A stretch of 64,000 nucleotides of DNA from Streptacidiphilus anmyonensis (GCF_000787855.1 NZ_BBPQ01000001.1:1-64000), one strand, 5' to 3'. Counted from the stretch's first letter, positions 33,262 to 43,310 are shown. Notes: generated from the letters alone by a model not told the origin. Numbers and translations: made by a program.

Positions 33262-34239
33262 GTGAGCCAGCTGCGCGTCGCGACCTTCAACCTCCTGCAC
33301 GGCCAGCCCATGGACCGTGCGGGCAGACCGCTTTCGGCGATTTCGGCGCTTTCGGCGGTTTCGGCCGAGCACGGACCGGGCGAGGCGCCGGAGACGCCGC
33401 TCGCGGACGCCATCGCCGCTCTCGACGCGGACGTGCTCGCACTCCAGGAGGTCGACCGGTTCCAGGAACGCTCCGGGCGGGTCGACCAGGCCGCCGTCGG
33501 CGCGAAGGCCCTGGGCGCCCGGGACTACCGCTTCGCCGCCGCCGTGGTGGGCCGCCCGGCTCCCGTCGCCGGTTGGGTGCACGCACCCGACGCGACCACG
33601 CTCCGTGTCTACGGCCCCGACGACGCGGGACGCGACGCCGACCAGCCCGCCTACGGGACCGCGCTGCTCACCCGCCTGCCCGTGCTGCACTGGCGGGCCC
33701 GGCGCTTTCCCGCGGCGCCGTTCGGACTGCCGCTGCGGGTGGCCGGACGTCGCGGGCTCACCCCCGTCCCGGACGAGCCGCGCGCGGCGCTGGCGGCCGT
33801 GCTGGACGGGCCCGCCGGCCCGTTCACGGTGGTCGCGGCCCATCTGTCCTTCGTGCCCGGCTGGAACATGGGCCAGCTGGCCGGCATGCGCCGGTGGATC
33901 GCCGACCTGCCGCTGCCCTATCTGCTGCTCGGCGACTTCAACCTGATCGGTCCGGTCCCCCGCACGGTGCTGGGCGGCGCCGCCGTGATGGACCGCGGCC
34001 GCCTGCCGCTGCGACCGCGGCCCCGACATCCACGCCGCGCCGCGTCGACGCGCGGACTGCTGCAGGGTTGGCACGATCTGGCGCGCACCCCCACCTACCC
34101 CGCGCACCGGCCCGCCGTGCAGTTCGACCACGTGCTGGCGGTCGGCGTGCCACGGACCGCGGTGCAGCACATCGAGACGCCGACGACGGGGGTCTCCGAC
34201 CACCGGCCGCTCCTGGTGGAGCTGTCGCTCCGGGGTTGA
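33262..34239 (+). CDS. Endonuclease/exonuclease/phosphatase (EEP) family hydrolase
   Basis: 325 residues with EEP-fold landmarks: FNLLHG, the metal-binding Glu in LALQEVD, AAHLSF, GDFN and the C-terminal SDHRPL. The family ranges from DNases to phospholipid and inositol phosphatases, and the substrate cannot be assigned by eye. An unusual ISALSAVSA insertion encoded by a TTTCGGC(G)-type repeat lies at residues 24-35. No signal peptide. It stands alone between the dipeptidase and phosphatase genes. Confidence 0.88.
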   Translation: MSQLRVATFNLLHGQPMDRAGRPLSAISALSAVSAEHGPGEAPETPLADAIAALDADVLALQEVDRFQERSGRVDQAAVGAKALGARDYRFAAAVVGRPAPVAGWVHAPDATTLRVYGPDDAGRDADQPAYGTALLTRLPVLHWRARRFPAAPFGLPLRVAGRRGLTPVPDEPRAALAAVLDGPAGPFTVVAAHLSFVPGWNMGQLAGMRRWIADLPLPYLLLGDFNLIGPVPRTVLGGAAVMDRGRLPLRPRPRHPRRAASTRGLLQGWHDLARTPTYPAHRPAVQFDHVLAVGVPRTAVQHIETPTTGVSDHRPLLVELSLRG

Positions 34240-34337
34240 CGGCCCGGGGTCGAAGGATGGGGTCGGTCGCTCCGGGGTCGAGGCTGGGGTCGGTCGCTCC
34301 CGGGTTGAACACCGGGTTGACGGCCCGGGGTCGAAGG
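34231..34337. repeat. Interleaved direct repeats behind the EEP gene
   Basis: A block of about 24 bases (GGGTTGACGGCCCGGGGTCG plus AAGG) occurs at about 34233-34256 and 34314-34337. Between them a GGGGTCGGTCGCTCC unit occurs twice (34259-34273, 34286-34300). The first copy starts inside the last codons of the gene. Confidence 0.7.
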
Positions 34338-34437
34338 CCCGGGAGACTGCCCTGCGAACCGACGCGCCGTGCAGGCGGGTGACGTCACCCGGCCACGCCA
34401 TCCTCTGCGGCGCGCCCGCTGCTCCGCGCTGCTCCCG

Positions 34438-35652
34438 TTACTCCCGGGAGTCCCTCCGGTCCAGGAGCGGGAGCTGGTCGGCCTGCGTGGTGGAGACGCG
34501 GGGGTGGACGACGGAGTGGTTCGGGGCGACCGCGCCGGTCGTGGGGAGCGGCGTGTACTGGAGCAGGAGCATCGCCGCGTCGTCCCCGAGCTGGTGACCG
34601 ACGTGGCGGCGGACGTCCTCGTGGATCCGGTCCAGGACCAGGGCCGGGGCGTCCGCCGTCGCGCAGTCGGGCACGCGCTCGGCGAGGGGGTAGAAGACGC
34701 CCCAGCTGTTGCGGGCCTCGATGACGCCGTCGGTGTAGAGCAGGAGTCGGTCGTCCTCCTGGAGCGGCAGGCGCAGGACCGGCGGGTGCACGTCCTCCGG
34801 CTCCAGGACGCCCAGCGGGGGGACGTTGGACGGCGGGTCGAGGAAACGCACGGGGGTGCCCCGCCGCAGCAGCAGCGGTGCGGGGTGGCCGCAGTTGACG
34901 ATCTCGACGACCGCGTCGGCCCCGACGCCGACCAGGACCAGGGTCACGAACTCCTCGTCGCTGCCCTCGTGCTCGGCGCCGTTCTCGTGCAGGGCCCGCC
35001 CGAGGCTGTCGGCGAGCCAGGCGGCGACCTTGTCCAGGGCCTGCTCCTGGTGCGCGGCCTCACGGAACGCGCCGAGGATCGCCGCCGCGGTCTCGACCGC
35101 GGCGAGGCCCTTACCCCGGACGTCGCCGATGACGGCGCGGACCCCGTACCGGGTCTGCACCACCTCGTAGAGGTCGCCGCCGATGCGGGCGTGGGCGGCG
35201 GCGGCCGCGTAGTGGACGGCGGCGCGGACCGGGCCGATGCGCTCGGGAATGGAGCGCAGCAGGATGCGCTGGGCCACCTCGGACACCAGCCGGGCGTCGG
35301 CCAGGGCGCGCTCCTGCCGGTTGCGCAGCATGACGCTGGCCGCGCCGATCGCGCTGATCAGCACGATCGCGAGGACGCTGGCGGTGTGGACGGACGCGGA
35401 CATGGTCCGGTCCTCCGCGGCGATGACGAAGGACTCCCCGATGGCCACTCCGCCCACGATGAGCGGGAACCAGACGTTGCTGCTGACGACCGCGGCCAGC
35501 GCCGGACCGGCCGAGAGGGCCGGCTCGAAGGTGACGTCGGGGTTGTTGCTCGCGCGGTCCAGCACGAACACCAGGGCGACGCCGAGGAAGGGCAGCAACA
35601 GCACCCAACGGCCCCTGCGGCTGAGCTGGCGGAACCTTCCGGCGGCAGTCAA
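34438..35652 (-). CDS. Membrane-bound PP2C/SpoIIE-type serine phosphatase
   Basis: About 404 residues from TTG 35652, chosen for GGAGAG six bases upstream; a longer frame to 35943 has an implausible N-terminus. Three or four membrane segments (about 15-110) come before a SpoIIE/PP2C domain with ARIGGDLYEV, VIGDVRGKG, CGHPAPLLL, LLLYTDGVIEARN and GDDAAMLLLQY, the metal-binding aspartates of PPM phosphatases. Such proteins dephosphorylate anti-anti-sigma factors in partner-switching circuits. A linker helix (RNRQERALADARLVSEVAQR) joins membrane and catalytic parts. Confidence 0.88.
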   Translation of the reverse strand: MTAAGRFRQLSRRGRWVLLLPFLGVALVFVLDRASNNPDVTFEPALSAGPALAAVVSSNVWFPLIVGGVAIGESFVIAAEDRTMSASVHTASVLAIVLISAIGAASVMLRNRQERALADARLVSEVAQRILLRSIPERIGPVRAAVHYAAAAAHARIGGDLYEVVQTRYGVRAVIGDVRGKGLAAVETAAAILGAFREAAHQEQALDKVAAWLADSLGRALHENGAEHEGSDEEFVTLVLVGVGADAVVEIVNCGHPAPLLLRRGTPVRFLDPPSNVPPLGVLEPEDVHPPVLRLPLQEDDRLLLYTDGVIEARNSWGVFYPLAERVPDCATADAPALVLDRIHEDVRRHVGHQLGDDAAMLLLQYTPLPTTGAVAPNHSVVHPRVSTTQADQLPLLDRRDSRE

Positions 35653-35863
35653 CGTCGTCTCTCCTGCGGGCACTGTGCAACGAGGTGCAGCGAGGGTGCG
35701 TGAGCGGTGCGTGGGTGAGCGAGCGGGCGGCCCCGAGGGCCGGCGGGCCCGAGGGCGTCCGACCGCGATCCCGACCGCGGCCAGAAAAAGTTCAACGTTG
35801 GATCGAAGTTGACTGGTTAACGTCCCCACATTAGGCGCGAATTGGACAGGCTGCACAGCCCTT

Positions 35864-38800
35864 TCACGAAGCCCCTGTCGTCGCTCCCTGGGCGCGCTCC
35901 CCATTCGGAGTAACGCCGTCCAGCAGCGTCTCCAGCCCGGCACGGTCCGGAAGCCCCTCGGGTCTCACGACTGTTCCGCTACGAACATACAGAAACGCCG
36001 CAGACACGCGGGACAGTTCCACCCCCTCGCGCTCGGCCCAGGCCAAGCGGTAGACGGCCAGCTGCAGCGGGTCGGCCGTCTCGCGGTGGTTGGTCTTCCA
36101 GTCCACGACCTCGAAGCCTGTCCCCGTGCGGTAGACGGCATCGATCCGGCCACGGATCACCCGGCCGCCGAGCGTCAGCTGGAACGGCTCCTCGATCCGG
36201 TACGGGGTGCGCGCGGCGTACTCGCTGCGCAGGAATGCCTCTTTCAGCCGGGCCAGGTCACGCTCGTCCTCGATGCCGGAGTCGTCCAGGCCCGGCAGTT
36301 CGTCCTCGCCCAGAAGCAGCAGCGGCTCGACGGCCAGCCGCGACTCGACCCAGGCGTGGAAGCGGGTGCCGCGCCGGGCGGCGGGCTGCGGAGGGCGGGG
36401 CATCGGCCGCGCCAGTTCGCGGGCGAAGCCGTCCGGATCGGCGGCGACACGCAGCAACTGGGAGGCGGAGAGCGAGGCGGGCAACGGGACGTCCCGCACC
36501 CGGGAGCGGGCACGCAGCAACTCGGCGGAGAGCAGTTCCAGATCGCGGTCCCAGGACGCGACGAGCCGCCGCTCCTCCCCGGTCTCCGGCGCGGGGGACG
36601 CGTCCCCGCGCGGCCCGGCCAGCACGCGCGCACCCGCGTTCCGGCGCGCGGCCTGGGCCGCCGCGTCCAGCGGCAGCGGCCAGACGTGCTCGACCGTCTC
36701 GTCCAGCGCCGGGTTCTGCTCGTCCTCGGCGGGCGGCTCGGCCCAGTGCTCGATCTCGACTCCGGACTCGGGGCGCTGCTCGCCGAACTCGCGCAGGGCC
36801 GTCAGGAACTCCGACGGTCCGCGTGGCCGCTTCTGCGTGGGCCCCCACCAGTGGCCGGAGGCGTAGAGCCGCGCACGCGGGCGGGTGAAGGCGACGTAGC
36901 CGAGGCGCAGCTCCTCGGTGGCGGCGTGCTCCTTCATCGCGGCTTCGAACGCCTTGAGCCCGGCCGAGGTCCAGGCCGGATCGGCGGGCAGCGCGGACGC
37001 GTCACCGCGCAGGGCGTGCGGAAGCACTTCGGGACGCGAGGTCCACCGCTCGCGCCCGGTGCCGCTCGGGAACGCGCCCTTGACCAGGCCGGGAACGAAC
37101 ACGACGTCCCACTCCAAGCCCTTGGACTTGTGCGCGGTGAGCACCTTCACGGTGTCCTCGCCGCTCGGCAGGTTGTTGTCCAGTCCGCGGTCGTACTCCT
37201 GGGCGGTGCGAAGGAAACCGAGGAAGGCGCCGAGGGACGGGTCGCCGTCCAGGTCGGCGAAGCCGGCCGCGACGTCGAGGAAGGCGGAGAGGGTCTCCCG
37301 ACGGCGTGCGGCGAGGGCGTGCGGGGAGGCCGCGAGCTCCACCTCCAGGCCCGTCACGGTCAGGACCCGGTGCAACACGTCCATCAGCGGCTCGGCCAGC
37401 GCCCGCCGCAGCTCGCGGATCTCGGCCGCCAGCCGCTGGAACCGGGTGGCGGCCTCGGCGGAGAACGGCAGCTCCGCCTCGCCCGCCTGCCCCGGGTAGA
37501 GGAAGGACTCCAGCGCGTCGGCCAGCGAGACGATCTCCGTCGGATCGGCCTCGGCGACCGCCTGCTCCAGCTTGTCCTGCCGCCCGTCGTCCCCGGCGGC
37601 GACGCGGACCAGATCCCGGGCGCGGCGGCCCAGGAGGGCGAGGTCGCGCGGCCCGATCCGCCAGCGCGGACCGGTGAGCAGCCGCACCAGCGCCGCGTTG
37701 GCCGTCGGGTCCTGCAGCACCTCGCAGGTGGCGACCAGGTCGGCGATCTCCGGCAGATGCAGCAGGCCGGACAGGCCGACGACCTCGACCGGCACGTCCC
37801 GGGCCACCAGGGCGGCGTGCACGTCGGGAAAGAGCTCCCGCCCGGCGCGGCACAGCACGGCGATCCGGCCCGGCGGCGTCCCGGTGCGCACCAGGTGGGC
37901 GATGCTGTCGGCGACCCAGGCGACCTCGGCCTCGTGCGTCTCCAGCAGCGCGCACCGCAGCCCGCCCGCCAGCTCCTCGCCCGGCGCGGGGCGCAGCGCG
38001 GCGACGCCCTCGTGCATCGCGCGCAAGGGCGTCGCGAGGTCGTTGGCGAAGGCCAGCAGCCGACCACCGGAGCGCCGGTTCTCGCTGAGCGAGAACCGCG
38101 CGGCGGGCGGGCCTTCGCCGCCGCCGTTGTCGCTGTCGCTGTCGGCGGGACGGTCGGAGTCCGCACCACGGAAGTGGTGCGGGAACTCGTCCAGGTTGGC
38201 CACGGAGGCGCCGCGCCAGCCGTAGATCGCCTGGCAGGGGTCGCCGACGGCGGTGACGGGGTGGCCGGTGCCGTCGCCGAACAGGCCGGCGAGCATGAGC
38301 CGCTGGGCGACGGAGGTGTCCTGGTACTCGTCCAGCAGCACGACGGCGAACTGCTCGCGCAGCAGCGCGCCGACCTCCGGCCTGGTCTGGGCGAGCCGGG
38401 CGCAGGCGGCGATCTGGTCGCCGAAGTCCATCAACTGCGCCTCGCGCTTGCGGGCGCGGTAGCGGACCACGAGCTCGGTCAGCTCGCGGCGGGCCTCCGC
38501 CGCGACCGGCACCGCGCGCAGGGCCTCGTTGCTGAGCTTGACCCCGTTCAGGGAGGACAGCAGGGCGGTGTCGTGCGCGGCGAGGGCCTCGGGGGCGACG
38601 AGGTGCTCGGCCAGTTCGCCGTCGAGCTTCACCAGCTTGGCGATGAGCGACGAGACGCCGTCCTTCAGCCCCGGATAAGGCCCCGGCGCCTGCCGCAGGA
38701 CCCGGGCGGCGAGCTGGAAGCGGGTGGCGTCGGCGAGCAGCCGGACGTCGGGCTCCAGCCCGATGCGCAGCCCGTGGTCCTTGAGCAACCGCCCCGCGAA

Positions 38801-39175
38801 GGCGTGATAGGTCGAGATCTCCGGCTCGCCGAGGCCACCCTCGGTGTCGCTCACGGCGCCCTCGCCGGCCCGGACCGGGACACGCTCGGCCGCGGCACCG
38901 ACCCCGGCGCGCAGCAGCGCCTTGCGGACGCGCTCGGAGAGCTCCGCGGCAGCCTTGTTGGTGAAGGTCAGGCCGAGCACCTGCTCCGGCCGGACCTGAC
39001 CGGTGCCGACCAGCCACACCACACGAGCGGCCATCACCGTCGTCTTGCCCGACCCCGCGCCCGCGACGATCACCGCAGGGTCGAGCGGCGCGGTGATCGC
39101 GCGCAGCTGCTCCTCGGTGAACGGAATCCCGAGGAGCTCCTTGAGCTCCTCGGGACTGGTCAGACGGCCTGGCAT
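35864..39175 (-). CDS. adnB: AdnB-like helicase-nuclease subunit
   Basis: About 1103 residues from ATG 39175. SF1 helicase motifs: FTEEQLRAI, Walker A GAGSGKT, DEYQDTSVAQ, VGDPCQAIYGWRG, ENRRSGGRLL, TAHKSKGLEWD and VAFTRPRARLY. The C-terminus is a RecB-type nuclease domain with RGRIDAVY and VVDWKTN. With adnA upstream this forms the actinobacterial AdnAB complex, which resects double-strand breaks. The start lacks a ribosome binding site, and TACCGT stands seven bases upstream, so part of its expression may be leaderless. Unusually, a small reading frame lies between adnA and adnB. Confidence 0.93.
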   Translation of the reverse strand: MPGRLTSPEELKELLGIPFTEEQLRAITAPLDPAVIVAGAGSGKTTVMAARVVWLVGTGQVRPEQVLGLTFTNKAAAELSERVRKALLRAGVGAAAERVPVRAGEGAVSDTEGGLGEPEISTYHAFAGRLLKDHGLRIGLEPDVRLLADATRFQLAARVLRQAPGPYPGLKDGVSSLIAKLVKLDGELAEHLVAPEALAAHDTALLSSLNGVKLSNEALRAVPVAAEARRELTELVVRYRARKREAQLMDFGDQIAACARLAQTRPEVGALLREQFAVVLLDEYQDTSVAQRLMLAGLFGDGTGHPVTAVGDPCQAIYGWRGASVANLDEFPHHFRGADSDRPADSDSDNGGGEGPPAARFSLSENRRSGGRLLAFANDLATPLRAMHEGVAALRPAPGEELAGGLRCALLETHEAEVAWVADSIAHLVRTGTPPGRIAVLCRAGRELFPDVHAALVARDVPVEVVGLSGLLHLPEIADLVATCEVLQDPTANAALVRLLTGPRWRIGPRDLALLGRRARDLVRVAAGDDGRQDKLEQAVAEADPTEIVSLADALESFLYPGQAGEAELPFSAEAATRFQRLAAEIRELRRALAEPLMDVLHRVLTVTGLEVELAASPHALAARRRETLSAFLDVAAGFADLDGDPSLGAFLGFLRTAQEYDRGLDNNLPSGEDTVKVLTAHKSKGLEWDVVFVPGLVKGAFPSGTGRERWTSRPEVLPHALRGDASALPADPAWTSAGLKAFEAAMKEHAATEELRLGYVAFTRPRARLYASGHWWGPTQKRPRGPSEFLTALREFGEQRPESGVEIEHWAEPPAEDEQNPALDETVEHVWPLPLDAAAQAARRNAGARVLAGPRGDASPAPETGEERRLVASWDRDLELLSAELLRARSRVRDVPLPASLSASQLLRVAADPDGFARELARPMPRPPQPAARRGTRFHAWVESRLAVEPLLLLGEDELPGLDDSGIEDERDLARLKEAFLRSEYAARTPYRIEEPFQLTLGGRVIRGRIDAVYRTGTGFEVVDWKTNHRETADPLQLAVYRLAWAEREGVELSRVSAAFLYVRSGTVVRPEGLPDRAGLETLLDGVTPNGERAQGATTGAS

Positions 39176-39182
39176 GGGTGCC

Positions 39183-39188
39183 ACGGTA
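39183..39188 (-). promoter_or_regulatory. Putative -10 element before adnB
   Basis: TACCGT on the minus strand, seven bases before ATG 39175, suggesting an internal leaderless promoter in the adnAB unit. Confidence 0.4.
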
Positions 39189-39290
39189 GCGCGGGCGTCC
39201 GACAGCGCCGCTCCAGCGCTGCGGACGCGCGCCGGTGCGCACGCCCGTACCCGAACCCCGATGCGCGCCGGCGCGCTCCGGGACGCCGGG

Positions 39291-39476
39291 TCACATACCG
39301 GGAATGGCGGCGACCTGCGACGCCGGCGGCGGCGTGATGTCCACCGGGCGGTTGAAGTGGTCGAAGCGCATGACGCCGCCGGAGCTGCCGCTCTTGGTCA
39401 TCGAGACGAGGTAAGGCGTCGAGGTGTCGGAGATGAGGATCACCGAACCGTCGGGAGCGGTCAGCGCGTCGTTCAT
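39291..39476 (-). pseudogene. 61-codon relic resembling the end of an LppX-type lipoprotein
   Basis: The frame encodes MNDALTAPDGSVIL... and ends in MRFDHFNRPVDITPPPASQV plus AAIPGM. The closing segment (F-D-x-F-x-x-P-V-D-I-T-x-P-P-A-S) looks like the C-terminus of LppX/LprAFG-type streptomycete lipoproteins, but signal peptide, lipobox and most of the domain are missing. Third positions are GC-rich, as in a true former gene. It lies between adnA and adnB, read in the same direction. No clear ribosome binding site. It could be a small expressed protein, but a gene fragment is the simpler reading. Confidence 0.5.
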
Positions 39477-39524
39477 GGGCGCACGTGGTCCTGCGCACAG
39501 CCTCGCGGCCCCCTGCGGGTCCGC

Positions 39525-42500
39525 CTACTCGACCACCTGACGCCCCTCGGGGCGGGCCGAGCAGCTGGCGTGGAAGGAGCAGTGTCCGCACTGGTCGCCG
39601 GTCGTCGGGACGAACCGTTCGCGCAGGACCCGATCCGCCGCCTCGGCCAGCAGGCCCTCGATCCACTGCGGGCCTGCCGGGCTCTCCGCAAGGCCCGGCT
39701 GGTGCTGCACCTTCGGGGCGTCGGCGACCGCCTTCGACTCAGGCTGGCGCAGTTGCACCAACTCTGCGCCGCCCGGCTCGGGGCGGGATCCGTCGAAGAC
39801 GTCGTCCACCGCGCCCTCGCGGACCGCGAGCTGGTAGACGCCGAGCTGCGGATGCTCCTCGACCTGGGCCTTGGTGGGCACGTTCCGCCCGGTCTTGAAG
39901 TCGACGACGTAGGCGGCGCCCGTCGTGCTCTCCCGCTCGACGCGGTCCATCGTGCCGCGGATGCGCACGGCATAGGGGCCCGCCTTGAGCTCCACGTCGA
40001 ACGGCTGCTCGGTGGCCACGGGAAGCCGTCCCCGCTCCGTGCTGTGCCAGGCCAGGAACCGCTCCAGCGCGGCGCGCGCCTCGCCCTTCTCCTGCTCGGA
40101 CTTCCACGGCGCGTCGAAGGCGAGCGCGTCCCAGACGCGGTCCAGACGGGCCATCAGCACGTCCAAGTCCGCCGGGGTGCGGCCCGCGCCGACCTCCTCG
40201 GCGAGGACGTGCACGACGTTGCCGAATCCCTGCGCCCCGCTGGACACCTCCTGCGCCCGGACCTCGCGCCCGAGGAACCACTGGAGCGCACAGGCGTTCA
40301 CCGACTCCAACGCGCTGCCGGACAGCTCGACCGGCCGGGCCGGGTCCCGCACGGGGATCTCGTTCTCCGTCACATCGGCCATTCCCCACCAGCGGTGCGG
40401 GTTCGCCGCTGGGACGAGCGGCAGGCCGTCCTCGTCCGCCAGCGCGGCCAGCCGGGCGAGCCGCTCGGCGGCGGCCTCGCGCAGCTGCGGCGACGCGGCC
40501 AGGTCGACGCTGGTCGCCCGCAGCTCCGCGACCAGCGCGGCGACGGACAGGGCGCGGCGCGGCCGCTGGGTCACGTCCTCGACCCGGACGTCGGGGACAC
40601 GCGTGCCGTCCGGGCGCTCGCGGTACAGCTCGCGCAGGAAGCGGGAGGGCTCGTCGCCATCCTCGGCCGCCGCCTGGACGGCGGTGACGACCAGCCGCTC
40701 CTTGGCCCGAGTCGCCGCGACGTAGAAGAGACGACGCTCCTCGGACAGGAGCGCGCTCTGCGGCATCGGCTCCGCGATCCCGTCCACGCCGATCCGGTCC
40801 GCCTCCAGCAGCGAGCCGCGGCGCCGCAGGTCGGGCCAGAGCCCCTCCTGCACCCCCGCGACCACGACCAACCGCCACTCCAGACCCTTCGAGCGGTGGG
40901 CGGTCATCAGCCGGACGGCGTCCGCACGGACGGCCCGACCGGAGAGGGTGTCGGCGGCGATGTCCTGCTGCTGGACCTCGGCGAGGAAGTTCAGCGCGCC
41001 GCGCGGGCCGCCCGCCCGCAGTTCGGCGCGGGCCGCCGTCTCGAAGAGCGCGCACAGCGCGTCGAGGTCCCGGTCGGCGTTGCGCCCCGACGCGCCGCCA
41101 CGCAGGGCCGCGCGCTCCAGTCGCTCACGCCACGGGCTGCTCGCCTCCCACAGCGTCCACAGCGTGTCCTCGGCGGTGGCGCCGCCGAGGAGCAGGTCCT
41201 GCGCCTTGCGCAGCAGCAGCCCCAGCTCACGCGCGCGGCGGGCCACGGGGCCGGCGAGCAGCACCAGCCGCTCGGGCTCCGCGAGCGCCTCCCGGATCAG
41301 CTCCCCGGCGGCGCGGACGGCACGCCGCACCTCCGCGGGCACCTCCCGCAGGGCGGCGCGCTCCTCCTCCCTGAGCGCCCGACCGAGCTGGCGCAGGTCC
41401 GCCCCGTCCAGCCCGCCGAGCGGCCCGGTCAGCAGCTGTTCGGCGACCTCGACGGTCAGCGGCTCCTCGGCGTCGAGCACGGCGGACCGGAACCGCAGGT
41501 CGCCGACGTGCGGGCTGCCTTCGGCGGAATCCGGCTCGTCCGACCCGCCAGGCCCATCCGACCCGCCAGGCCCATCGGTCATGTCGGGCGCTTCGAGTGG
41601 TTCCTGGCTATCGAGTGCTTCCCGGGCGTCCAGGGGATCCGGGGCGTTCGGTGTCCGGGAGGCGGGGCCGAGCGACTCGTCCTGGGGACCGGGCTGGGAC
41701 GGGATGGGGTGGTCGTTCTCGCGCTGCGCCATGAGGCGGCGGGAGCGGGCGGCCGCGAGGGCGCAGACGCGCAGGGCGGTGAGGAGCGGTGCGACGGCGG
41801 GTTCGGCGTGCAGGGGAAGGTCGTCGCCGTCGAGCTCGACCGGGACGCCGGCCGAGGTGAGGGCGCGGCGCAGGCCGGGGAGCGAGCGGGATCCGGCGCG
41901 GACCAGAACGGCCATGCCCGACCAGGGGACCTGCTGCTCCAGATGGGCACGACGGAGCAGGTCGGCGATGTTGTCGAGCTCGGCGCCAGGGGTGGGGAAG
42001 GTGAGTACCTCGACGGAACCGCCCTCCCGCGCCGGGATGAGGTCGCGGTGCGCCGCCAGCGCCGCGGCAGGGAGGCGTCCGGAGGGCAGGCGCTCGGCCA
42101 GGACCCGGCTGGAGGCAAGCAGCCGACGCCCGGCCCGGCGCGAGACGCGCAGCACCCGGATCGGCGCGGGACGGCCGTCGGCCTGCGGGAAGTCGTGCGG
42201 GAAGTCGAGGATGCCGTTCACGTCCGCGCCCCGGAAGGCGTAGATCGACTGGTCCGGGTCTCCGACGGCGATCAGCTCCCGACCGCCGCCGGCCAGTGCG
42301 CGCAGCAGCCGGACCTGGGACGGATCCGTGTCCTGGTACTCGTCGACGAAGACGACCTTGAACGTCCGGCGCAGCTGCTCGCCGACCTCCGGACGCTCCG
42401 CCAGCAGCACCGCGCGGTGCACCAGCTCGGCGTAGTCGAGCAGGTCCTGGCCGTCCAGCACGTCCAGGTACTCCGCGAGGAAGCGCGCGGCCGCCTGCCA

Positions 42501-43145
42501 GTCGGGGCGACCGACGCTGGTGGCGAAGCGGGCCAGCTCGGTCTCGCCCAGGCCCAGCTCCCGGGCGCGCGCGAGCACGGCCCGGACCTCGTCCGCGAAG
42601 CCGCGCGTGGTGAGGGCGGCCCGCAGCTCCGTGGGCCACCCCGGACCGCCGGCCGCGCCGGCGGTCGCGTCCTCCGCGCCGCCCGTCAGCAGCTCGCGTA
42701 CCAGGACGTCCTGCTCGGGACCGGAGAGCAGGCGCAGCGGCTCGGCATAGAGGTCCGGCTCCTGATGGGCGCGGAGCAGCGCGTAGCAGAAGGAGTGGAA
42801 CGTCGTGGCCTGCGGCACGGCCATGCTTCCGCCTGGCCCGTTCGGACCGCTCAGGCGGTTCGGGCCGTTCACCCGGGCGGTGATCCGGTCGCGCAGTTCC
42901 ACAGCCGCCTTGCGGCTGAAAGTGAGGACCAGGATCTCCTCCGCCGGGACGCCCTGCGCGATCCTGGCGGCGACCGCCTCCACCAGCGTCGTGGTCTTGC
43001 CCGTGCCAGGACCGGCCAGCACCAGCAGCGGCCCGCCCCGGTGGTCCACCACCGCCTGCTGGTACGCGTCGAGCGCAGGCGGCACCGCAGGCGCGACCGG
43101 CTCACGCACCAGGCGGTAGGCGCCGGCGGGCAGGGAGGTGGTCAT
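39525..43145 (-). CDS. adnA: AdnA-like helicase-nuclease subunit
   Basis: 1206 residues. N-terminal motor: LDAYQQAVVDH, Walker A GPGTGKTTTL, FSRKAAVELRDRI, VFVDEYQDTDPSQ, VGDPDQSIYAFRG, TAHRSKGLEW and VAATRAKERLVV. The C-terminal nuclease has the AAYVVDFKTGR motif. Cysteines (CALQWFLGREV, then CGHCSFHASC) suggest an AddB-like iron-sulfur cluster that staples the nuclease. It precedes adnB, and the proteins are expected to form a heterodimer. A long acidic, Pro/Ser/Gly-rich linker (about 470-540, with repeated GGSDGPGGSDEPD) interrupts the motor. ATG 43145 has no strong ribosome binding site. Confidence 0.93.
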   Translation of the reverse strand: MTTSLPAGAYRLVREPVAPAVPPALDAYQQAVVDHRGGPLLVLAGPGTGKTTTLVEAVAARIAQGVPAEEILVLTFSRKAAVELRDRITARVNGPNRLSGPNGPGGSMAVPQATTFHSFCYALLRAHQEPDLYAEPLRLLSGPEQDVLVRELLTGGAEDATAGAAGGPGWPTELRAALTTRGFADEVRAVLARARELGLGETELARFATSVGRPDWQAAARFLAEYLDVLDGQDLLDYAELVHRAVLLAERPEVGEQLRRTFKVVFVDEYQDTDPSQVRLLRALAGGGRELIAVGDPDQSIYAFRGADVNGILDFPHDFPQADGRPAPIRVLRVSRRAGRRLLASSRVLAERLPSGRLPAAALAAHRDLIPAREGGSVEVLTFPTPGAELDNIADLLRRAHLEQQVPWSGMAVLVRAGSRSLPGLRRALTSAGVPVELDGDDLPLHAEPAVAPLLTALRVCALAAARSRRLMAQRENDHPIPSQPGPQDESLGPASRTPNAPDPLDAREALDSQEPLEAPDMTDGPGGSDGPGGSDEPDSAEGSPHVGDLRFRSAVLDAEEPLTVEVAEQLLTGPLGGLDGADLRQLGRALREEERAALREVPAEVRRAVRAAGELIREALAEPERLVLLAGPVARRARELGLLLRKAQDLLLGGATAEDTLWTLWEASSPWRERLERAALRGGASGRNADRDLDALCALFETAARAELRAGGPRGALNFLAEVQQQDIAADTLSGRAVRADAVRLMTAHRSKGLEWRLVVVAGVQEGLWPDLRRRGSLLEADRIGVDGIAEPMPQSALLSEERRLFYVAATRAKERLVVTAVQAAAEDGDEPSRFLRELYRERPDGTRVPDVRVEDVTQRPRRALSVAALVAELRATSVDLAASPQLREAAAERLARLAALADEDGLPLVPAANPHRWWGMADVTENEIPVRDPARPVELSGSALESVNACALQWFLGREVRAQEVSSGAQGFGNVVHVLAEEVGAGRTPADLDVLMARLDRVWDALAFDAPWKSEQEKGEARAALERFLAWHSTERGRLPVATEQPFDVELKAGPYAVRIRGTMDRVERESTTGAAYVVDFKTGRNVPTKAQVEEHPQLGVYQLAVREGAVDDVFDGSRPEPGGAELVQLRQPESKAVADAPKVQHQPGLAESPAGPQWIEGLLAEAADRVLRERFVPTTGDQCGHCSFHASCSARPEGRQVVE

Positions 43146-43310
43146 GGGCAGATCCAGGAACGAAGCAAGCGAGGCGGCACACGAGGACGGGGTGCGCCTC
43201 AGGCACTCCGTCCGGTAGCGAGCCTACGATCCTGCCCCGACAGCCCCGCTGCTGTCCCCCGAATCGCCGGATCCGTGGGATACGCCACGTCCCGCGCGTA
43301 CCGTGCGGCC

